Shown: positions 53,901-63,485, counted from the first letter of the stretch. The stretch: 64,000 nucleotides of DNA from Niastella yeongjuensis (GCF_900110245.1 NZ_FOCZ01000006.1:435004-499003); one strand, 5' to 3'. Numbers and translations are program-made. Notes: generated by a model from the sequence alone, not told the origin.

Positions 53901-55665
53901 CCGCGCCTGGTTTTGAAGGGTCCATGGGCGTGGTCCCATAGTAAGACGTGGAAGCAGAATTAAAATCGAAGAAATCGGCCGGATTCGTATTATCTGCCTG
54001 GCCATTGAATTTATTCAGATTTTTTGTATAAGCTATAATATTATCAATACCTGGCGTAGGCAGTACCTGCACTGCAGGCCGGCCTTCCATGTCATACATG
54101 GTTTCTGCCACAACGGTCTGGCCGGTAGTGTTGTCTTTTGTTACTGTCTGGCGTGACCGCAATATTCCATCGAAATACTGAATAACAGATTTACGTTTTC
54201 CTTTTTCAGCATAAGAGGTGGTTACCTGCCAGTTCAAATTAGCTTCATGTCCGTCAAATGGAACTATTTCTATATTACTCCATGGGCCATCACTGCGGCT
54301 GCCTGAAGGCATTTGATTGACGGCTCTTAACCGTACATACAAACTGCCTTTCCCATCGTACAACAAAGGAATGTCATAACTTCTGCAGGTAACGCATTCA
54401 GGGAGGTCCAGGCGGGTTGCCCCGGCTTTAAAAAGCAGCTCCGGGTCAAACTGATTGTTGCTGTTCCTGTAGTCATCATCCATCAGATCCCCCAACCAGG
54501 CCCATTCCAGCTGCACGCCATTGTTGTTGATGGTGGTATTGGCCGGAAGTTCCCAGGTTACATGCACGGCATCGGCGTTGGTGGCCGGAACAACATGCTT
54601 CAGGTCATATTTCTTATTATCTGCCAGTTGGTAATACCGGGTGGCCAACTGCGTATTGGTCAGTTTCACTACATCAGCAGTATTGAAGGACACGCCATTC
54701 ACCGTTATAGTCGCCGGCGCATCCAAAACCGTCACACGGGTATATTCCGCGTTTTCAAACATGAAATAGTTTATTGCATCATATTTAGCACCGGTGCCTT
54801 TAGTGTAATTAACTGTAAGTCTAACATCATTCTTATTACATAGATTGGCCGGATCATGACCATACTCTACCTGCAACAGCACACTGGCAGTAAAATCGCC
54901 CGGAATATATTTATCAGTCTCTTCAAGTACCTGTAGGGCCAGTACATTTTTAATGGTATGGGCTAACGACTGGTCGCCGGTGGCATTGTACTTTGTTTCT
55001 ATTGGCGCGCCTCCGGTTACCATCGGAATGATGCTTGTATTCGGAATATCGTCTATTCCCGAACCATACTTACTCAGCCACTCCTCCTGTGAAATCACGG
55101 TAATTCCTATTTGCGCCGACCTTGAACCACATCCATCAGTAACAGTATAGGTTATGTTTACAGTTCCTGGTGCCTCCCCTTTTACTATCCCTCCCGGATC
55201 TACCGTAGCGGTTGTATTGTTGCTGCTGCTCCATACTCCGCCCGGCGTATTGTTTGTTAATTGAACTGAAAACCCTTTTACACAAGTAGTATTACTGGCT
55301 GTAATATCACCAAGTGGTTGACAAACATAAACGACAGCTGAGTTGCTAAGCAAAGTACCTAACTTAGCACGGAAATAACGGGTTTCATAAAGTACGCCGG
55401 GATCAAATGGTAAACTCGAAGATTGAAAACGAGCATCTGACCAATTGACATTATCCGATGACCCCTGCCATTGAAATAACTTGGGTATTCCCGGATTTAA
55501 GATGGTCAGCGGAGCTGCGGCAGAACCTGGCAGGATAGATTGAGATGCAGGGCTGACAATAAACGTCTGCGTATAAACTTTAACATTCAACAACAACATT
55601 ATTACCAGCAAGGCACACACGGCTGCATGTCCTCGTATGGATAGGAATTTATAAAAGGATGGCAT
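47923..55665 (-). CDS. Giant RHS-repeat protein with DUF6443-like N-region and AT-rich C-terminal tip
   Basis: A 2580-residue secreted protein. Signal peptide about 1-33 (ending VKVYTQ), then an Ig/Big2-like domain (about 110-195, ending TDGCGSRSAQIGITVI). A DUF6443-type region follows (about 470-560, with SYAEKGKRKSVIQYFDGILRSRQTVTKD). A cysteine-bearing middle of about 1000 residues precedes YD/RHS repeats from about 1640 to 2240 and the RHS-associated core (about 2250-2368, with HLGNVLATVTD, YYPFGMLQPGR, GFNGKENDNEVKG and DTRLGRFLSVDP). The last 212 residues, encoded by 47926-48561, form the variable tip. RHS proteins enclose or display their C-terminal domain, which in many bacteria is a toxin. 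The tip here ends QTYIWVEKNFGE and has no motif I can tie to an activity. Confidence 0.9.
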   Translation of the reverse strand: MPSFYKFLSIRGHAAVCALLVIMLLLNVKVYTQTFIVSPASQSILPGSAAAPLTILNPGIPKLFQWQGSSDNVNWSDARFQSSSLPFDPGVLYETRYFRAKLGTLLSNSAVVYVCQPLGDITASNTTCVKGFSVQLTNNTPGGVWSSSNNTTATVDPGGIVKGEAPGTVNITYTVTDGCGSRSAQIGITVISQEEWLSKYGSGIDDIPNTSIIPMVTGGAPIETKYNATGDQSLAHTIKNVLALQVLEETDKYIPGDFTASVLLQVEYGHDPANLCNKNDVRLTVNYTKGTGAKYDAINYFMFENAEYTRVTVLDAPATITVNGVSFNTADVVKLTNTQLATRYYQLADNKKYDLKHVVPATNADAVHVTWELPANTTINNNGVQLEWAWLGDLMDDDYRNSNNQFDPELLFKAGATRLDLPECVTCRSYDIPLLYDGKGSLYVRLRAVNQMPSGSRSDGPWSNIEIVPFDGHEANLNWQVTTSYAEKGKRKSVIQYFDGILRSRQTVTKDNTTGQTVVAETMYDMEGRPAVQVLPTPGIDNIIAYTKNLNKFNGQADNTNPADFFDFNSASTSYYGTTPMDPSKPGAARYYSDQNPDHLTGVDQNIPAANGYPYSVTRYQPDGTGRLMRQSAPGDAHKMGGGHETLYFYGTPEQDELDALFGTEVGDKTHYFKNMVQDANGQMSVSYLDMQGRTIATALAGESTQQALPSNVNSPYEDNTRNLLTKETNVVKGTSIESVNSMLVPYSTDYKFVYKLNKQTITLPSCNNGTVTYDCKFDWQIAVVDETGERPSYGKSYTAVTDIDWNDTYTLGVGSWNVRKTLTINQAWLQELITQYGADGVGVCSTLVQLVSTIKDADISSSGCENAETLTSSKCMTTIGDFNTYENNYATSINVAVGSLTPEQVNDIRIQYDAAVAFCSSLDPEVSNTLANIRQQMLADMVPFTGQYGDPDRSGNNTYNKHNILSTGGGSSAQPYYRYPQNESPASNNYFNEYGNVDASVPANVLQGMTQEEFGQEFKSSWGNALLKYHPEYSKLIFAENNLRDEYKFIDNLQANTTPHDPIPDDPFFNNGGNANAVANYMYGGTNGYRMWQMAYGNALGCNTIMDNGSRNACYGSMPVGFTNTGSAIWNGSANITLTADMQSQAWTVYKGLYTQVRNEMVNDFINAGGRGDENTSLLTDGYRLNFPKNLAEAAQGNGNAASPGSNEWTGVIPDAQGNFPNIDFAGTAASYGHPCDSYIDAWKAALLNCPQLDARSDKADILNTIISRMQEVCRNGTDAANPMGAASVAPAYSGNTYTSFEQVILGVFHDKGIDVSELCHPYGIEFPKPYGMNPVVAKPTAGSVEPCTCTQWNKVLQEMTLAGLPTFTLNDINQYVSATYHEIITPELYAGLKKCGQSYQICPPNTDPGGCESCRTAASNPGQGCQTITSIPLVSPQPLPAFLVCGFDKNIAKCFNCTAFVDLQTSFNTLFGQTPVFTGTVPDNMIVWNDLFAKYVNYKTGLQFNWMYYADKFNVNGCPIGGLGGVATQSDLSICRDDKPLNDATAGNPPAPCDGVTSGAKLKASIQYEYLQRQVMDDFTAAYQAKCLAAVETFTVNYQPKEYHYTLYYYDRAGNLVKTVPPKGVQPNYTKSFLDAVVAEREKMKNGLPYTITTPDHTLETRYHYNSLDKVAEQKTPDAGINKFWYDLVGRAVVSQNAKQAVTPGNVYGYTKYDEQGRVVLTSQLTGSTPMSDATSKDKGTLDTWYNSAYNTQNHVVATIYDKEIGLIDGYHFDQFNLRNRVSYTQLWNNITDDFAASSTYYTYDVHGNVDAMVQDFGNPTTPNFMNQNGNRIKKIAYDYDLISGNVNKISYQPGEYDAYYFRYEYDGENRITDVYSGRDEVMLNYFHEKEAHYDYYKHGALASTTLGQLMVQKQDYAYTINGWLKGVNPAFGGTLANGTNTGEAFPVAQDAYGFSLHYFNNDYNPIGYAQPTTSVLGQLGSSAVSLYNGNIAAMAVNIPKLGASKVYNYHHDQLNRLVAMDTYNGLDIAAGTFTPGSPLDDYKERVSYDPNGNILSYLRNGDATRLAMDELYYHYTPETNKLHKVEDRALDASPTDYSKYNDIKQNQIDDNYKYDEIGNLTRDESEGLDITWTVTGKIASINRNGVMTKYVYDALDNRILKETPSGATAYVRDGSGNVLSVYSKTTSGALTQSELHLYGSSRLGMVTTHTVQDATVVLSCGIANGIQRTFTRGEKIFELNNHLGNVLATVTDKRISVSQTGASTLIDHYEADLVSAQDYYPFGMLQPGRNWNAGGYRYGFNGKENDNEVKGEGNQQDYGMRVYDTRLGRFLSVDPVFQKREWLSPYNFVQNSPVLRVDPNGALDGEYELEHDKDGNEIKRKVSDLGDEDGVDFIHHLDGKEKGRTEIVNTKNGYRNWISDSRYIRGYTLRDKNIANWQTIFDNWFYGAGPVNSLMYGKDNVMIKEIMKSNLFDGARLQYILEKGKDEVKKYIPIKFGLTGLILSGTNMTMQMLGSGGASFYELGDGRRLVMITDQKTKESFFYHLPWIKNTTREYAMPSEMATTNQTYIWVEKNFGE

Positions 55666-55739
55666 AGAAATTCTTTTAATTGGTTGTTTCTTCCGGGAAA
55701 CTATATTCTTATTTAATTCCGTTAACGGTTGTACCTGCT

Positions 55740-56594
55740 TTAGTCCAGACTTACATTGTAGGTTTCATACCCCTTTGCAGGCTGGTATTCATCACCGGCT
55801 GTTTTCACCACCCGGTCCTGCACCTGCACCGGTGCCATTTTTTGCGCATGGTTAATGCTGGTAAAATGGCACGCTGTCACCTGCTCCTTCACTACAAAAA
55901 ATAATTGCCCAGCTTTCACATTCGTAGTAACCAGCCGTCCTTTCCAGGCTGCATCTCTGCCCAACGCCACATATGTTGCCGAATCAACCGGCACCATACT
56001 TCTTTTTACCTGTTTATACTGAAGCGGCTGATAATTATCGGCATTGTAATGCACATCGATCATTTCCCTTTCAAGCTCAGTTCCGGAGATCCTGTCCCGG
56101 CTTTGCAAAATGATCCGTTTGCCGGAATGCCCCTCCTCCTCCATGGTGGCCAGAAATCGTTGTGCCAATTTTTCCATAGAGGTATCCGGCATAAACGAAG
56201 CAAGGTTGTTCCCCTGACTATAAAACTGTAACCCCTTATTGGGAAACACCTTTATAATTTGGGCCGCTTTATTCACCAGTACCAAAACGGAATCATTGGC
56301 CAGTTGCTCCATGCCCTCGGCCTGCATATAAAACGCGTGGGGGTCGTAATACAGGGTCATGTCTGTATCGGCGCTATCACTTGCCAGCACGGTTGGCGTA
56401 ACATAGTGCGTAATATGCAGGTTTATTTCCACAGGCCATTGGGTATTCCATTTACCCAACCTGGCAAACTCCTGAAAAACAGCTGTATTATCCCTGTTTC
56501 GTTTATTTCGTTGTGCAGTAGCAGTTGCCGTTACCAGCAACAACACAGCCACTACCGGCATGGTTATCCGCCTCATGCTTGAATAATTCGTCAT
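55740..56594 (-). CDS. Secreted protein between the two RHS giants, unknown (LolA-like fold possible)
   Basis: A 284-residue secreted protein. Its ATG overlaps the stop of the preceding giant gene in ATGA (56591-56594), showing translational coupling; another ATG at 56576 is possible. A signal peptide (MRRITMPVVAVLLLVTATATAQ) precedes a predominantly beta domain with no known motif. The strand pattern around MTLYYDPHAFYMQAEGMEQL and VLVLVNKAAQIIKVFPN loosely resembles LolA-type lipid carriers, which I treat as weak. It lies between a TcB-like giant and an RHS protein, so it may assist their folding, export or anchoring. Confidence 0.82.
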   Translation of the reverse strand: MTNYSSMRRITMPVVAVLLLVTATATAQRNKRNRDNTAVFQEFARLGKWNTQWPVEINLHITHYVTPTVLASDSADTDMTLYYDPHAFYMQAEGMEQLANDSVLVLVNKAAQIIKVFPNKGLQFYSQGNNLASFMPDTSMEKLAQRFLATMEEEGHSGKRIILQSRDRISGTELEREMIDVHYNADNYQPLQYKQVKRSMVPVDSATYVALGRDAAWKGRLVTTNVKAGQLFFVVKEQVTACHFTSINHAQKMAPVQVQDRVVKTAGDEYQPAKGYETYNVSLD

Positions 56595-59500
56595 TGTTTA
56601 ACTGATGTTTGTATGGCGCTTCTGGTTTCTGTTATCGTTTTAATACCTTCTTTGGTCTCCATTTTCTTTCGGATAAGCGTTCCTTCTTCATCGTATTCGT
56701 AAAAAGTTGCGTAGTTGTTGGCATCCAGTTCCGCTGTCAACCGAAGGTTCACGGGGTCATACACATAGCTTGTCATGTTGGCATTATAAGGGTGAATGCG
56801 GATATCATCGAAATAGATTGAATTAGTACTGTTGTTGATGAAATTAAGTGTCATATCATCAATACCTGCCGGTGTGGTAAACTCACCCTCAATCCGCTGC
56901 CAGCCATCGATTATAGGACCAACAGGATTCATAGTTACAGTCTGCGCCGGATTGTACTGAAATTTAACCTGCACCTGACTGTGCGTGTAAGTATATTCTT
57001 TACAGGGAATGCCGTTGGCAGCATCGCCGCAGGTTTCGTGCACCCATGCGCTCAACAACATTTTTTTATTTGGCGGAGCAGAAAATCCCGGATGATACAT
57101 GTTTTCATTGGCGACAATAGGCTGATCATATTGACATGTATTTAATGTACTGAGCGATTTATAACCGGCTATATCGCCATTGGCATCTACCTGCGATGAG
57201 GGAGGATTATTGAAAAAGTGGAATTTATATCCACCCCAGGGAAGCAGTTGTTGATTTATATTATAATCAGTTGCAGTCACACTTATATGACCAGTGACTT
57301 TATAGATCCCTTTTGGCAAGCAAACCCTGTATTCATGGCGCCATAGGCCAGCCTCAGATATTAATTTAACTTCTTCAAAGTTAATATAACCGCCATGCTC
57401 CTCAATCGGAGTAAAATTAACACTCATACTAGCCGGCACAATTGCGGGAACGTTTCCCAGGTAATAATTCCGGGCCTCCGTATAATAATTAAATGTTCCC
57501 CCCTCAGTAATTTCAATATACTGATCTAAGTCAAACTCATATTCAAAATATCCTTCCGGATGCGCCCAGGGGGTATATGACTCCAGGTTTAACGTTAAAT
57601 CCATACCGGCATCACCCGAATACTGTACTATAAAGGGATAGGTGAATAAATCATCTGGATACTGCCAGGTTATCGTAGTATTCATACCTCTTTCTGCAAG
57701 GCGATTGGGTACCATTCTGGTAAATGGCAGGGAATAATCCTCAGGCACGGCCGTTTGTAGCAAATTAACGTGTTTTACCATTGTGCTGTTGTGATAAACT
57801 TCCATCATATATTTTCCGGAGTGCGGCGTAACAGGAGCCATATTCCGGTCAACGATCCTCGAATTCGCAAATCCATAGAAATCGATATGCTTTTTTGCCT
57901 GACCATTAAACTGGACGGAATTAAGTGATTCTCCATAACTGTAATCTTCAAATCCTTCGGCAAACATTTCATAGTACCTGGCGTTATTTGCCATTGCCAC
58001 GGGTATTGTTTTATTATACCCATACTGCACCGATGTATAGATACCCAGCGGGTCCATGGTCTCTAATTCGAGTCCTTTTGTATTTAACATGTTCAGCTTA
58101 CTGTTCCACACCCATTGTTTATTCTGAACATCGGGTAACATATATCCTGGCTGCTTTATCCAGTAAGGTTTGAAGTTTAACAGAAATCCATTATCAGCGA
58201 TATTGGTTTTGTTATTGAAATCTGCCGCTTTTCTTCCATCATAAAATACCATTGACCGCCAGCTATGGAAATTGCCCAACAGCCCTTTTTGGTATGGGTT
58301 GACATTCTTTTGGAGATAACCATTTGGGTCTTCTGTCACCTGATAAGCGCAAGTAGCCGGATTCATATCTTCCCTGTATCGTTTAAACTGATCATTATCC
58401 GTTTGCCATTTCTCGCGATACTCGACAGCAGAAGCATTGATAACCTTTTGTGCGTTTGCAAAAGATAATGTTCCTGATGCCAGCGGATTATCCATGCTGG
58501 TAATAGCAGCGACCGACTGTTCCAGCATATTGCGGCGGCCACTGCGGATAATCCGGAATATAACGCCCGTACGATTATACAACAACCCATCTTTATCCAT
58601 AAACACCAGATCAGGCGTACCACTGTTGATAGCACTATTATCCCTGTTCTTGTCATAAGCCCAGATCAATTTCGTGTCTGCGGAAGAGCCTAAAGGACAC
58701 GAAGTAGCGTTACCGGGGTCAAGTATATAAAGTTCATCGCCGCTTTCAATAGGAATACCCGGATTATTATATATTCTCCCGTCAATAAAATCAACACGTG
58801 AATAGGCAGTAGCGTCTATATTTTTATTAGCCGGCCCCATACCACTATATGCCCAGTAGGCAGGATATTTGGTATTGTAAACCGGCATATTAAATTCATT
58901 GTTTGTGCGGCTTACTAACACCTGGCCGGTTTCTGCATCATAGGCCATGTTTTGGGTCTCTACTTTGCTTCCCTTATCCATTACCACTGTCCTGTCGAGC
59001 ACTGCATGGTAGTTGACAACTTTGGTGGCTGTTACTGCCCGGTAAATATTTTCGGTTGTTCCATTGATCTGCCAGTAGGTGGGAATGGGAATAGGTACCC
59101 CCAGGATATAAAAGATATCGACGTTTGCCTGGTGATCGCGACTGGTCCCTTTTACACTAAATTCCCGCGCATCGGTCATCAGTTCTATGTCAACGCCCAT
59201 ATTGCCATTGAAAACAGTATTATTATAGCTATCGACAAACGCAAATTGTTCGTTCAGCCCGTTTTCCCCTGTATTGCGATAAAAATTCTCCGTATAACTT
59301 ATTTTACTCTCCGGGTCAGTTTCAGCATACGAAGTTTGTGACCTCATTTTACCATGCATATCATTGGTAGCTACCAGGAAGCCCTGCGACTGCGCTTTAT
59401 AGTCATACGCGTATTTTTTCAGGAATTCTTTTGAGGAGTTCTGGTGAAACTCCTTTACGTCAGTTGGGGTATAACTATACGATACAGGATAGTCTTTTGC

Positions 59501-62500
59501 CGTATAAAATTCAGTGACCTGCCGGCCAATACCTGATCTTGATTTATTGGACCCTGTTGTTCCCGCATGAATGGAAGTGACGGTAACTTTGCTGTATCCT
59601 ACCACCGACGAAGGGAAGAATGCATCGAGTACCGGCATTTCCACGGCGCCATAGGAAGTTGGTCCCATTGGCAGATCGTCTTCTATATTAATAATAGATT
59701 GCCAGGGATTTTCTTCGCCGCCAATAGAAGGCTCATAAGATGCTACCCCACTGCTGATGGTACGCGCCTTTCCATTGAAAGTTTCAGTAGTTTCATAATT
59801 GTATTTTTGCCCGTAGGAGGCCGTGTACTGGTTGGTCATTGTATTCCAGTTGTCACGCAGCACAACCGATTCAACCCGGTACCCGCCGCCGTACTTATAA
59901 CCTTTCGGCGCATTCAGGCGAACAAAACATTTCGATAAGTCAGTATTTTGTGCTTTGGCATCTTTACGGAAGGCGAGCACGGGATCAGTAAAGGCATCAC
60001 GTAAGGTATGTACCATATCTATCAGCATATCTCCTACCTGCTTTAGTGCGGGTTCACCTTGGATATCATATCCCTTGAATGCCTGGCCGGGCAACTGTTG
60101 CCGCAAGTATTCAAGCGTAGTAATTGACAAGGGGCTTTTTCCACCAAGTGGTTTCATTTTAACCCAAATGATATTTTTATCTGTGCCATCTACGCCATAG
60201 TCTGTCCCTTCCACTTCTCCAAAATTTGCATAACAGGGGATATATTCAGCGCCTTTAGGCATCCCCACCCAGATCTTGAAAGCCAGTTGCTTAATGCCCT
60301 CCAAATACATTTTACTATCGCCGGGGTTAACACAAGCCTCCGGCACCCTTATAAATACATAGTTATTTTCCTCCTTCAAAAAATAGTCGGAAGGATATAA
60401 CCGGTTAGTGGATTTGCTGAAATCATTACTGTTGCCAAAACCAGCCACATTCATCATCATGGCAGCTCGTTTATTCTGCACCCAGGCGTAATCATCACTT
60501 TCGTAATTCACTTCTATTTGCCCGCCCGATGGCAACGTTATTGTTTTCAGTGCCCAGGCGGCGGCATTGTTGCCCGATGTAGTTTTATCCTGGATAGTAT
60601 AAGGGTAATCCCGGTTTTTCAGTCCGCCCGGGTTTTGGTCTGCCGGTTTATAGGTACCCCATCTGTCTGCCTCAGCAACGGCATAACCGGGATTGTTCCC
60701 GTACGAAAACATGTACCGGCTTTTTTCCTTTTTATTTTCCTTTCCATTAAAAGTAAAATAGATGCCCTTTAAGGTGAGCTTACCGTTGTCGGCCAATCCG
60801 GAATTATTGTCTGGCGTATTTTTACAAAGCTCCCAGGTATAGTCGAAGTGTACTGTTTTGATCGGTCGGGCTTTAGCCAATCCATTTTTCAACAGGTCAG
60901 CTTTGCTGTACAACGAGATCCTATCCAGGGCCTTTAAAAAGTTGCTGTTATTAATGCCTCCATATTCATTGACAGTCCCTTTCCCATCGTACCTGTTTTT
61001 CACAAAGAACAGGGCTATCATATTTTTAGATTCAACGGAATGCAAATACCAGGACTCCCGTTCCCCATAAGAGATCATGGCCTTATCATCTTTTTTCTCG
61101 GAACGGTTTTCTGCATTGAAGTTGCCCGTCAATTCAGTTGTATGCGGTGTGCGCCATTTATAAACAGAATCGTTACCTTCTTTTATTTTTGAATAATTGA
61201 ATTTAACGGCCTTGCCCAGGTCATCTTCGGTGATCCCGTCATTGGTCACATCCACATAATCCGGCGACAAAATACCTGATAATAAAAACGAATGCGCATA
61301 GGCAGGCATTGTTGAGATCTGTACGTATCCATCTACAGATTCCTGATCAAGCATCGGGGAGCTGGTTGAAGCCCACCCATTTTCTATTTTGATCTGGTCA
61401 GGAATTTCGGTGTAAGGTGTATTGACAGAGAAGGTAAAATCCTTTTGTTTGATATTATAAACCGGGATACCGTATACATATCTTTTACCATCACTTTCGG
61501 TTACATTTATTTGCGAGATGTGGTGCTTCTTACGGTTCTTACCATCCGCATCAACTCTTTTAATTGGGTAATAGAGCAAGGTATTCTTAACATTATCTAA
61601 AAAGTTTACGTTGTCATAACACTTGATATCCCTGTCTAATCCAATGTTCGACGCTTCTTCAGCAGTTAAAAAACTGATCACCTGTGAACGGCTGGCGCCA
61701 GGTACAAAATTGGCATTGGCGCCGGCGAGTGAAACAAATTGGGGACCATTACCTCTTACGGGCCGGCTATCAAATGCAAAAAAATCAAGCCGGGGTTCAA
61801 TGGTTGGCGCCTGCCCTGTTCCACCCAATGCATAACGCACCAGGTTGGTGCCACCCACATTATCAAAACGGCCAAGCGGTGAAACCGTAGCTTCACCCGG
61901 GTTGCGGAAATAAACAGAACCAAAAACCGTTTTGGGTTTTGTAAACCCGGTAAGCCCGCGAAGCTTATTTCCATTTTTCCACTCACCAGTGGTGGAGGGC
62001 GTATTTATGGTTTGCAGATTGGCGCCAAAATGCCCCGGCAAATCTACATCGCCCCCACCGCTGGTGTTCTTATCTTTTGACGTAGTTATATTATCCCTCA
62101 CATACCCTAAGTCATATCGGTAGGCCCTGATATTGCCACCGGTGCCCTCGCCCTGAATAGCAAAAACATCATAGGTATACTGAGGTACTGAAATAACTTT
62201 CGTATTGGGGGTAACTTCCCGGTCATTAAAACGGGTAAAATCCATTACATATTCAGGATGGTTCTCTGCGTTCTGATAATACAGATAACCCACCATCGGT
62301 TTTGTCTGCGACACATCGGATGGCGCCACTTCTGATTTTTGTCCGTATACCTCCGCTTCAACATCCACAGCACCGCCGAAAGCACCAGTTCCTACTTGTA
62401 ACCGTGCGGACCATGCCGTATTGGTAATCGGCATCCGGATAATTGGTAGATAAGACGGCTTTGCAAAAGTGATGGCAGTATAATTCACGCCACCCAGGCC

Positions 62501-63460
62501 ATTTGTTTTGAAGGATTCCTTTATCATTTCGTTCTGCCGGTCGCTCAGTTCTTTGCTCTGGATCTGGTTAAAAAAAACCTGTTCATGGATGTTCAATGCT
62601 TTTATACCCGACCGGGAATTATAAGAGGTTGAAACACCTGCGCTCCCATTAAGCGTCATGTTTTTGTACATAACAGCTGCCCCTAATGATACGCCACCGG
62701 AAAAAGAGGCGCCTGCCCTGCTATTTATATCGATGCCCCAATTAGCACTTGCTGCCAGCGAGGCACCAAATTTTTCGTTTCCACTGAACTTGGCTATACT
62801 AAATAAACTCGCACTGCCTCTTATCCCCGCATTCAATGCGGGCCCGAGGTGGTTATTGAACTCAGCCCCTAATTCAACAGATACCGGTATTTTAATGCCC
62901 ATCAATTCTGCATCAGCACCAATATTGGCGCCCCAGGTTTTGTTGGGTTTCACCTGTTGCTCCTGGGTTAACTTATCCTCGCCATTGAAATCATCGGGTA
63001 TGCCGCGCATATTCCGGTTAACATTGCCCGGATTTATATTCCAGCCCAACCCCACCCAGCTTGCTTCCTGCTCGGGCGTAATACCACCGCTGTAATAGAT
63101 ATTTATCGGATAACCGCCTACATCCAGTAACGGAATATTATAGCTGAAATCACCGGTGAATAAATTCACCAGATTGTTTGCGTTTACCGATTTGAATGAT
63201 GACATCTCCGGCTGACTTGGGCCCCCAATGAATTTTTTACTAACCGCTTTGGTTGTCTTCTTATTTGTGACTTCAGCCGCTTTATGCGGAGCAGCAGCCA
63301 TATTGCTTTTTTCAGGCATAAACCCGGAACCACCATAATAACTTGTTCTGTTCACAGGCATACTGCGCGCCCCTAACGGCAGCACAACGGATAAATAAAA
63401 AACAAAAAGGTAGAATCCCGCAATCTTTCTGCAGTGACGACTGGCTAACTGTAAGATCAT
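56591..63460 (-). CDS. Giant SpvB/TcB-like RHS-related protein
   Basis: A 2289-residue secreted protein when started at the ATG at 63460. The frame opens at a GTG 13 codons upstream that overlaps the previous gene. Signal peptide MILQLASRHCRKIAGFYLFVFYLSVVLPLGARS. The segment LVNLFTGDFSYNIPLLDVGGYPINIYYSGGI followed by QEASWVGLGWNINPG (about 95-145) is the hallmark of SpvB/TcB-type and Bacteroidota RHS-related giants. A long beta-rich body follows, and a carbohydrate-binding-like module near 2150-2230 ends IYFDDIRIHPYNANMTSYVYDP. The C-terminus ATFYEYDEEGTLIRKKMETKEG is a single YD-type repeat. It has no RHS core of its own, so it may form the N-terminal half of a shell completed by the downstream RHS protein. 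Confidence 0.85.
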   Translation of the reverse strand: MILQLASRHCRKIAGFYLFVFYLSVVLPLGARSMPVNRTSYYGGSGFMPEKSNMAAAPHKAAEVTNKKTTKAVSKKFIGGPSQPEMSSFKSVNANNLVNLFTGDFSYNIPLLDVGGYPINIYYSGGITPEQEASWVGLGWNINPGNVNRNMRGIPDDFNGEDKLTQEQQVKPNKTWGANIGADAELMGIKIPVSVELGAEFNNHLGPALNAGIRGSASLFSIAKFSGNEKFGASLAASANWGIDINSRAGASFSGGVSLGAAVMYKNMTLNGSAGVSTSYNSRSGIKALNIHEQVFFNQIQSKELSDRQNEMIKESFKTNGLGGVNYTAITFAKPSYLPIIRMPITNTAWSARLQVGTGAFGGAVDVEAEVYGQKSEVAPSDVSQTKPMVGYLYYQNAENHPEYVMDFTRFNDREVTPNTKVISVPQYTYDVFAIQGEGTGGNIRAYRYDLGYVRDNITTSKDKNTSGGGDVDLPGHFGANLQTINTPSTTGEWKNGNKLRGLTGFTKPKTVFGSVYFRNPGEATVSPLGRFDNVGGTNLVRYALGGTGQAPTIEPRLDFFAFDSRPVRGNGPQFVSLAGANANFVPGASRSQVISFLTAEEASNIGLDRDIKCYDNVNFLDNVKNTLLYYPIKRVDADGKNRKKHHISQINVTESDGKRYVYGIPVYNIKQKDFTFSVNTPYTEIPDQIKIENGWASTSSPMLDQESVDGYVQISTMPAYAHSFLLSGILSPDYVDVTNDGITEDDLGKAVKFNYSKIKEGNDSVYKWRTPHTTELTGNFNAENRSEKKDDKAMISYGERESWYLHSVESKNMIALFFVKNRYDGKGTVNEYGGINNSNFLKALDRISLYSKADLLKNGLAKARPIKTVHFDYTWELCKNTPDNNSGLADNGKLTLKGIYFTFNGKENKKEKSRYMFSYGNNPGYAVAEADRWGTYKPADQNPGGLKNRDYPYTIQDKTTSGNNAAAWALKTITLPSGGQIEVNYESDDYAWVQNKRAAMMMNVAGFGNSNDFSKSTNRLYPSDYFLKEENNYVFIRVPEACVNPGDSKMYLEGIKQLAFKIWVGMPKGAEYIPCYANFGEVEGTDYGVDGTDKNIIWVKMKPLGGKSPLSITTLEYLRQQLPGQAFKGYDIQGEPALKQVGDMLIDMVHTLRDAFTDPVLAFRKDAKAQNTDLSKCFVRLNAPKGYKYGGGYRVESVVLRDNWNTMTNQYTASYGQKYNYETTETFNGKARTISSGVASYEPSIGGEENPWQSIINIEDDLPMGPTSYGAVEMPVLDAFFPSSVVGYSKVTVTSIHAGTTGSNKSRSGIGRQVTEFYTAKDYPVSYSYTPTDVKEFHQNSSKEFLKKYAYDYKAQSQGFLVATNDMHGKMRSQTSYAETDPESKISYTENFYRNTGENGLNEQFAFVDSYNNTVFNGNMGVDIELMTDAREFSVKGTSRDHQANVDIFYILGVPIPIPTYWQINGTTENIYRAVTATKVVNYHAVLDRTVVMDKGSKVETQNMAYDAETGQVLVSRTNNEFNMPVYNTKYPAYWAYSGMGPANKNIDATAYSRVDFIDGRIYNNPGIPIESGDELYILDPGNATSCPLGSSADTKLIWAYDKNRDNSAINSGTPDLVFMDKDGLLYNRTGVIFRIIRSGRRNMLEQSVAAITSMDNPLASGTLSFANAQKVINASAVEYREKWQTDNDQFKRYREDMNPATCAYQVTEDPNGYLQKNVNPYQKGLLGNFHSWRSMVFYDGRKAADFNNKTNIADNGFLLNFKPYWIKQPGYMLPDVQNKQWVWNSKLNMLNTKGLELETMDPLGIYTSVQYGYNKTIPVAMANNARYYEMFAEGFEDYSYGESLNSVQFNGQAKKHIDFYGFANSRIVDRNMAPVTPHSGKYMMEVYHNSTMVKHVNLLQTAVPEDYSLPFTRMVPNRLAERGMNTTITWQYPDDLFTYPFIVQYSGDAGMDLTLNLESYTPWAHPEGYFEYEFDLDQYIEITEGGTFNYYTEARNYYLGNVPAIVPASMSVNFTPIEEHGGYINFEEVKLISEAGLWRHEYRVCLPKGIYKVTGHISVTATDYNINQQLLPWGGYKFHFFNNPPSSQVDANGDIAGYKSLSTLNTCQYDQPIVANENMYHPGFSAPPNKKMLLSAWVHETCGDAANGIPCKEYTYTHSQVQVKFQYNPAQTVTMNPVGPIIDGWQRIEGEFTTPAGIDDMTLNFINNSTNSIYFDDIRIHPYNANMTSYVYDPVNLRLTAELDANNYATFYEYDEEGTLIRKKMETKEGIKTITETRSAIQTSVKQ

Positions 63461-63485
63461 ATAGCTACAAAATCTTGTTAATAGA

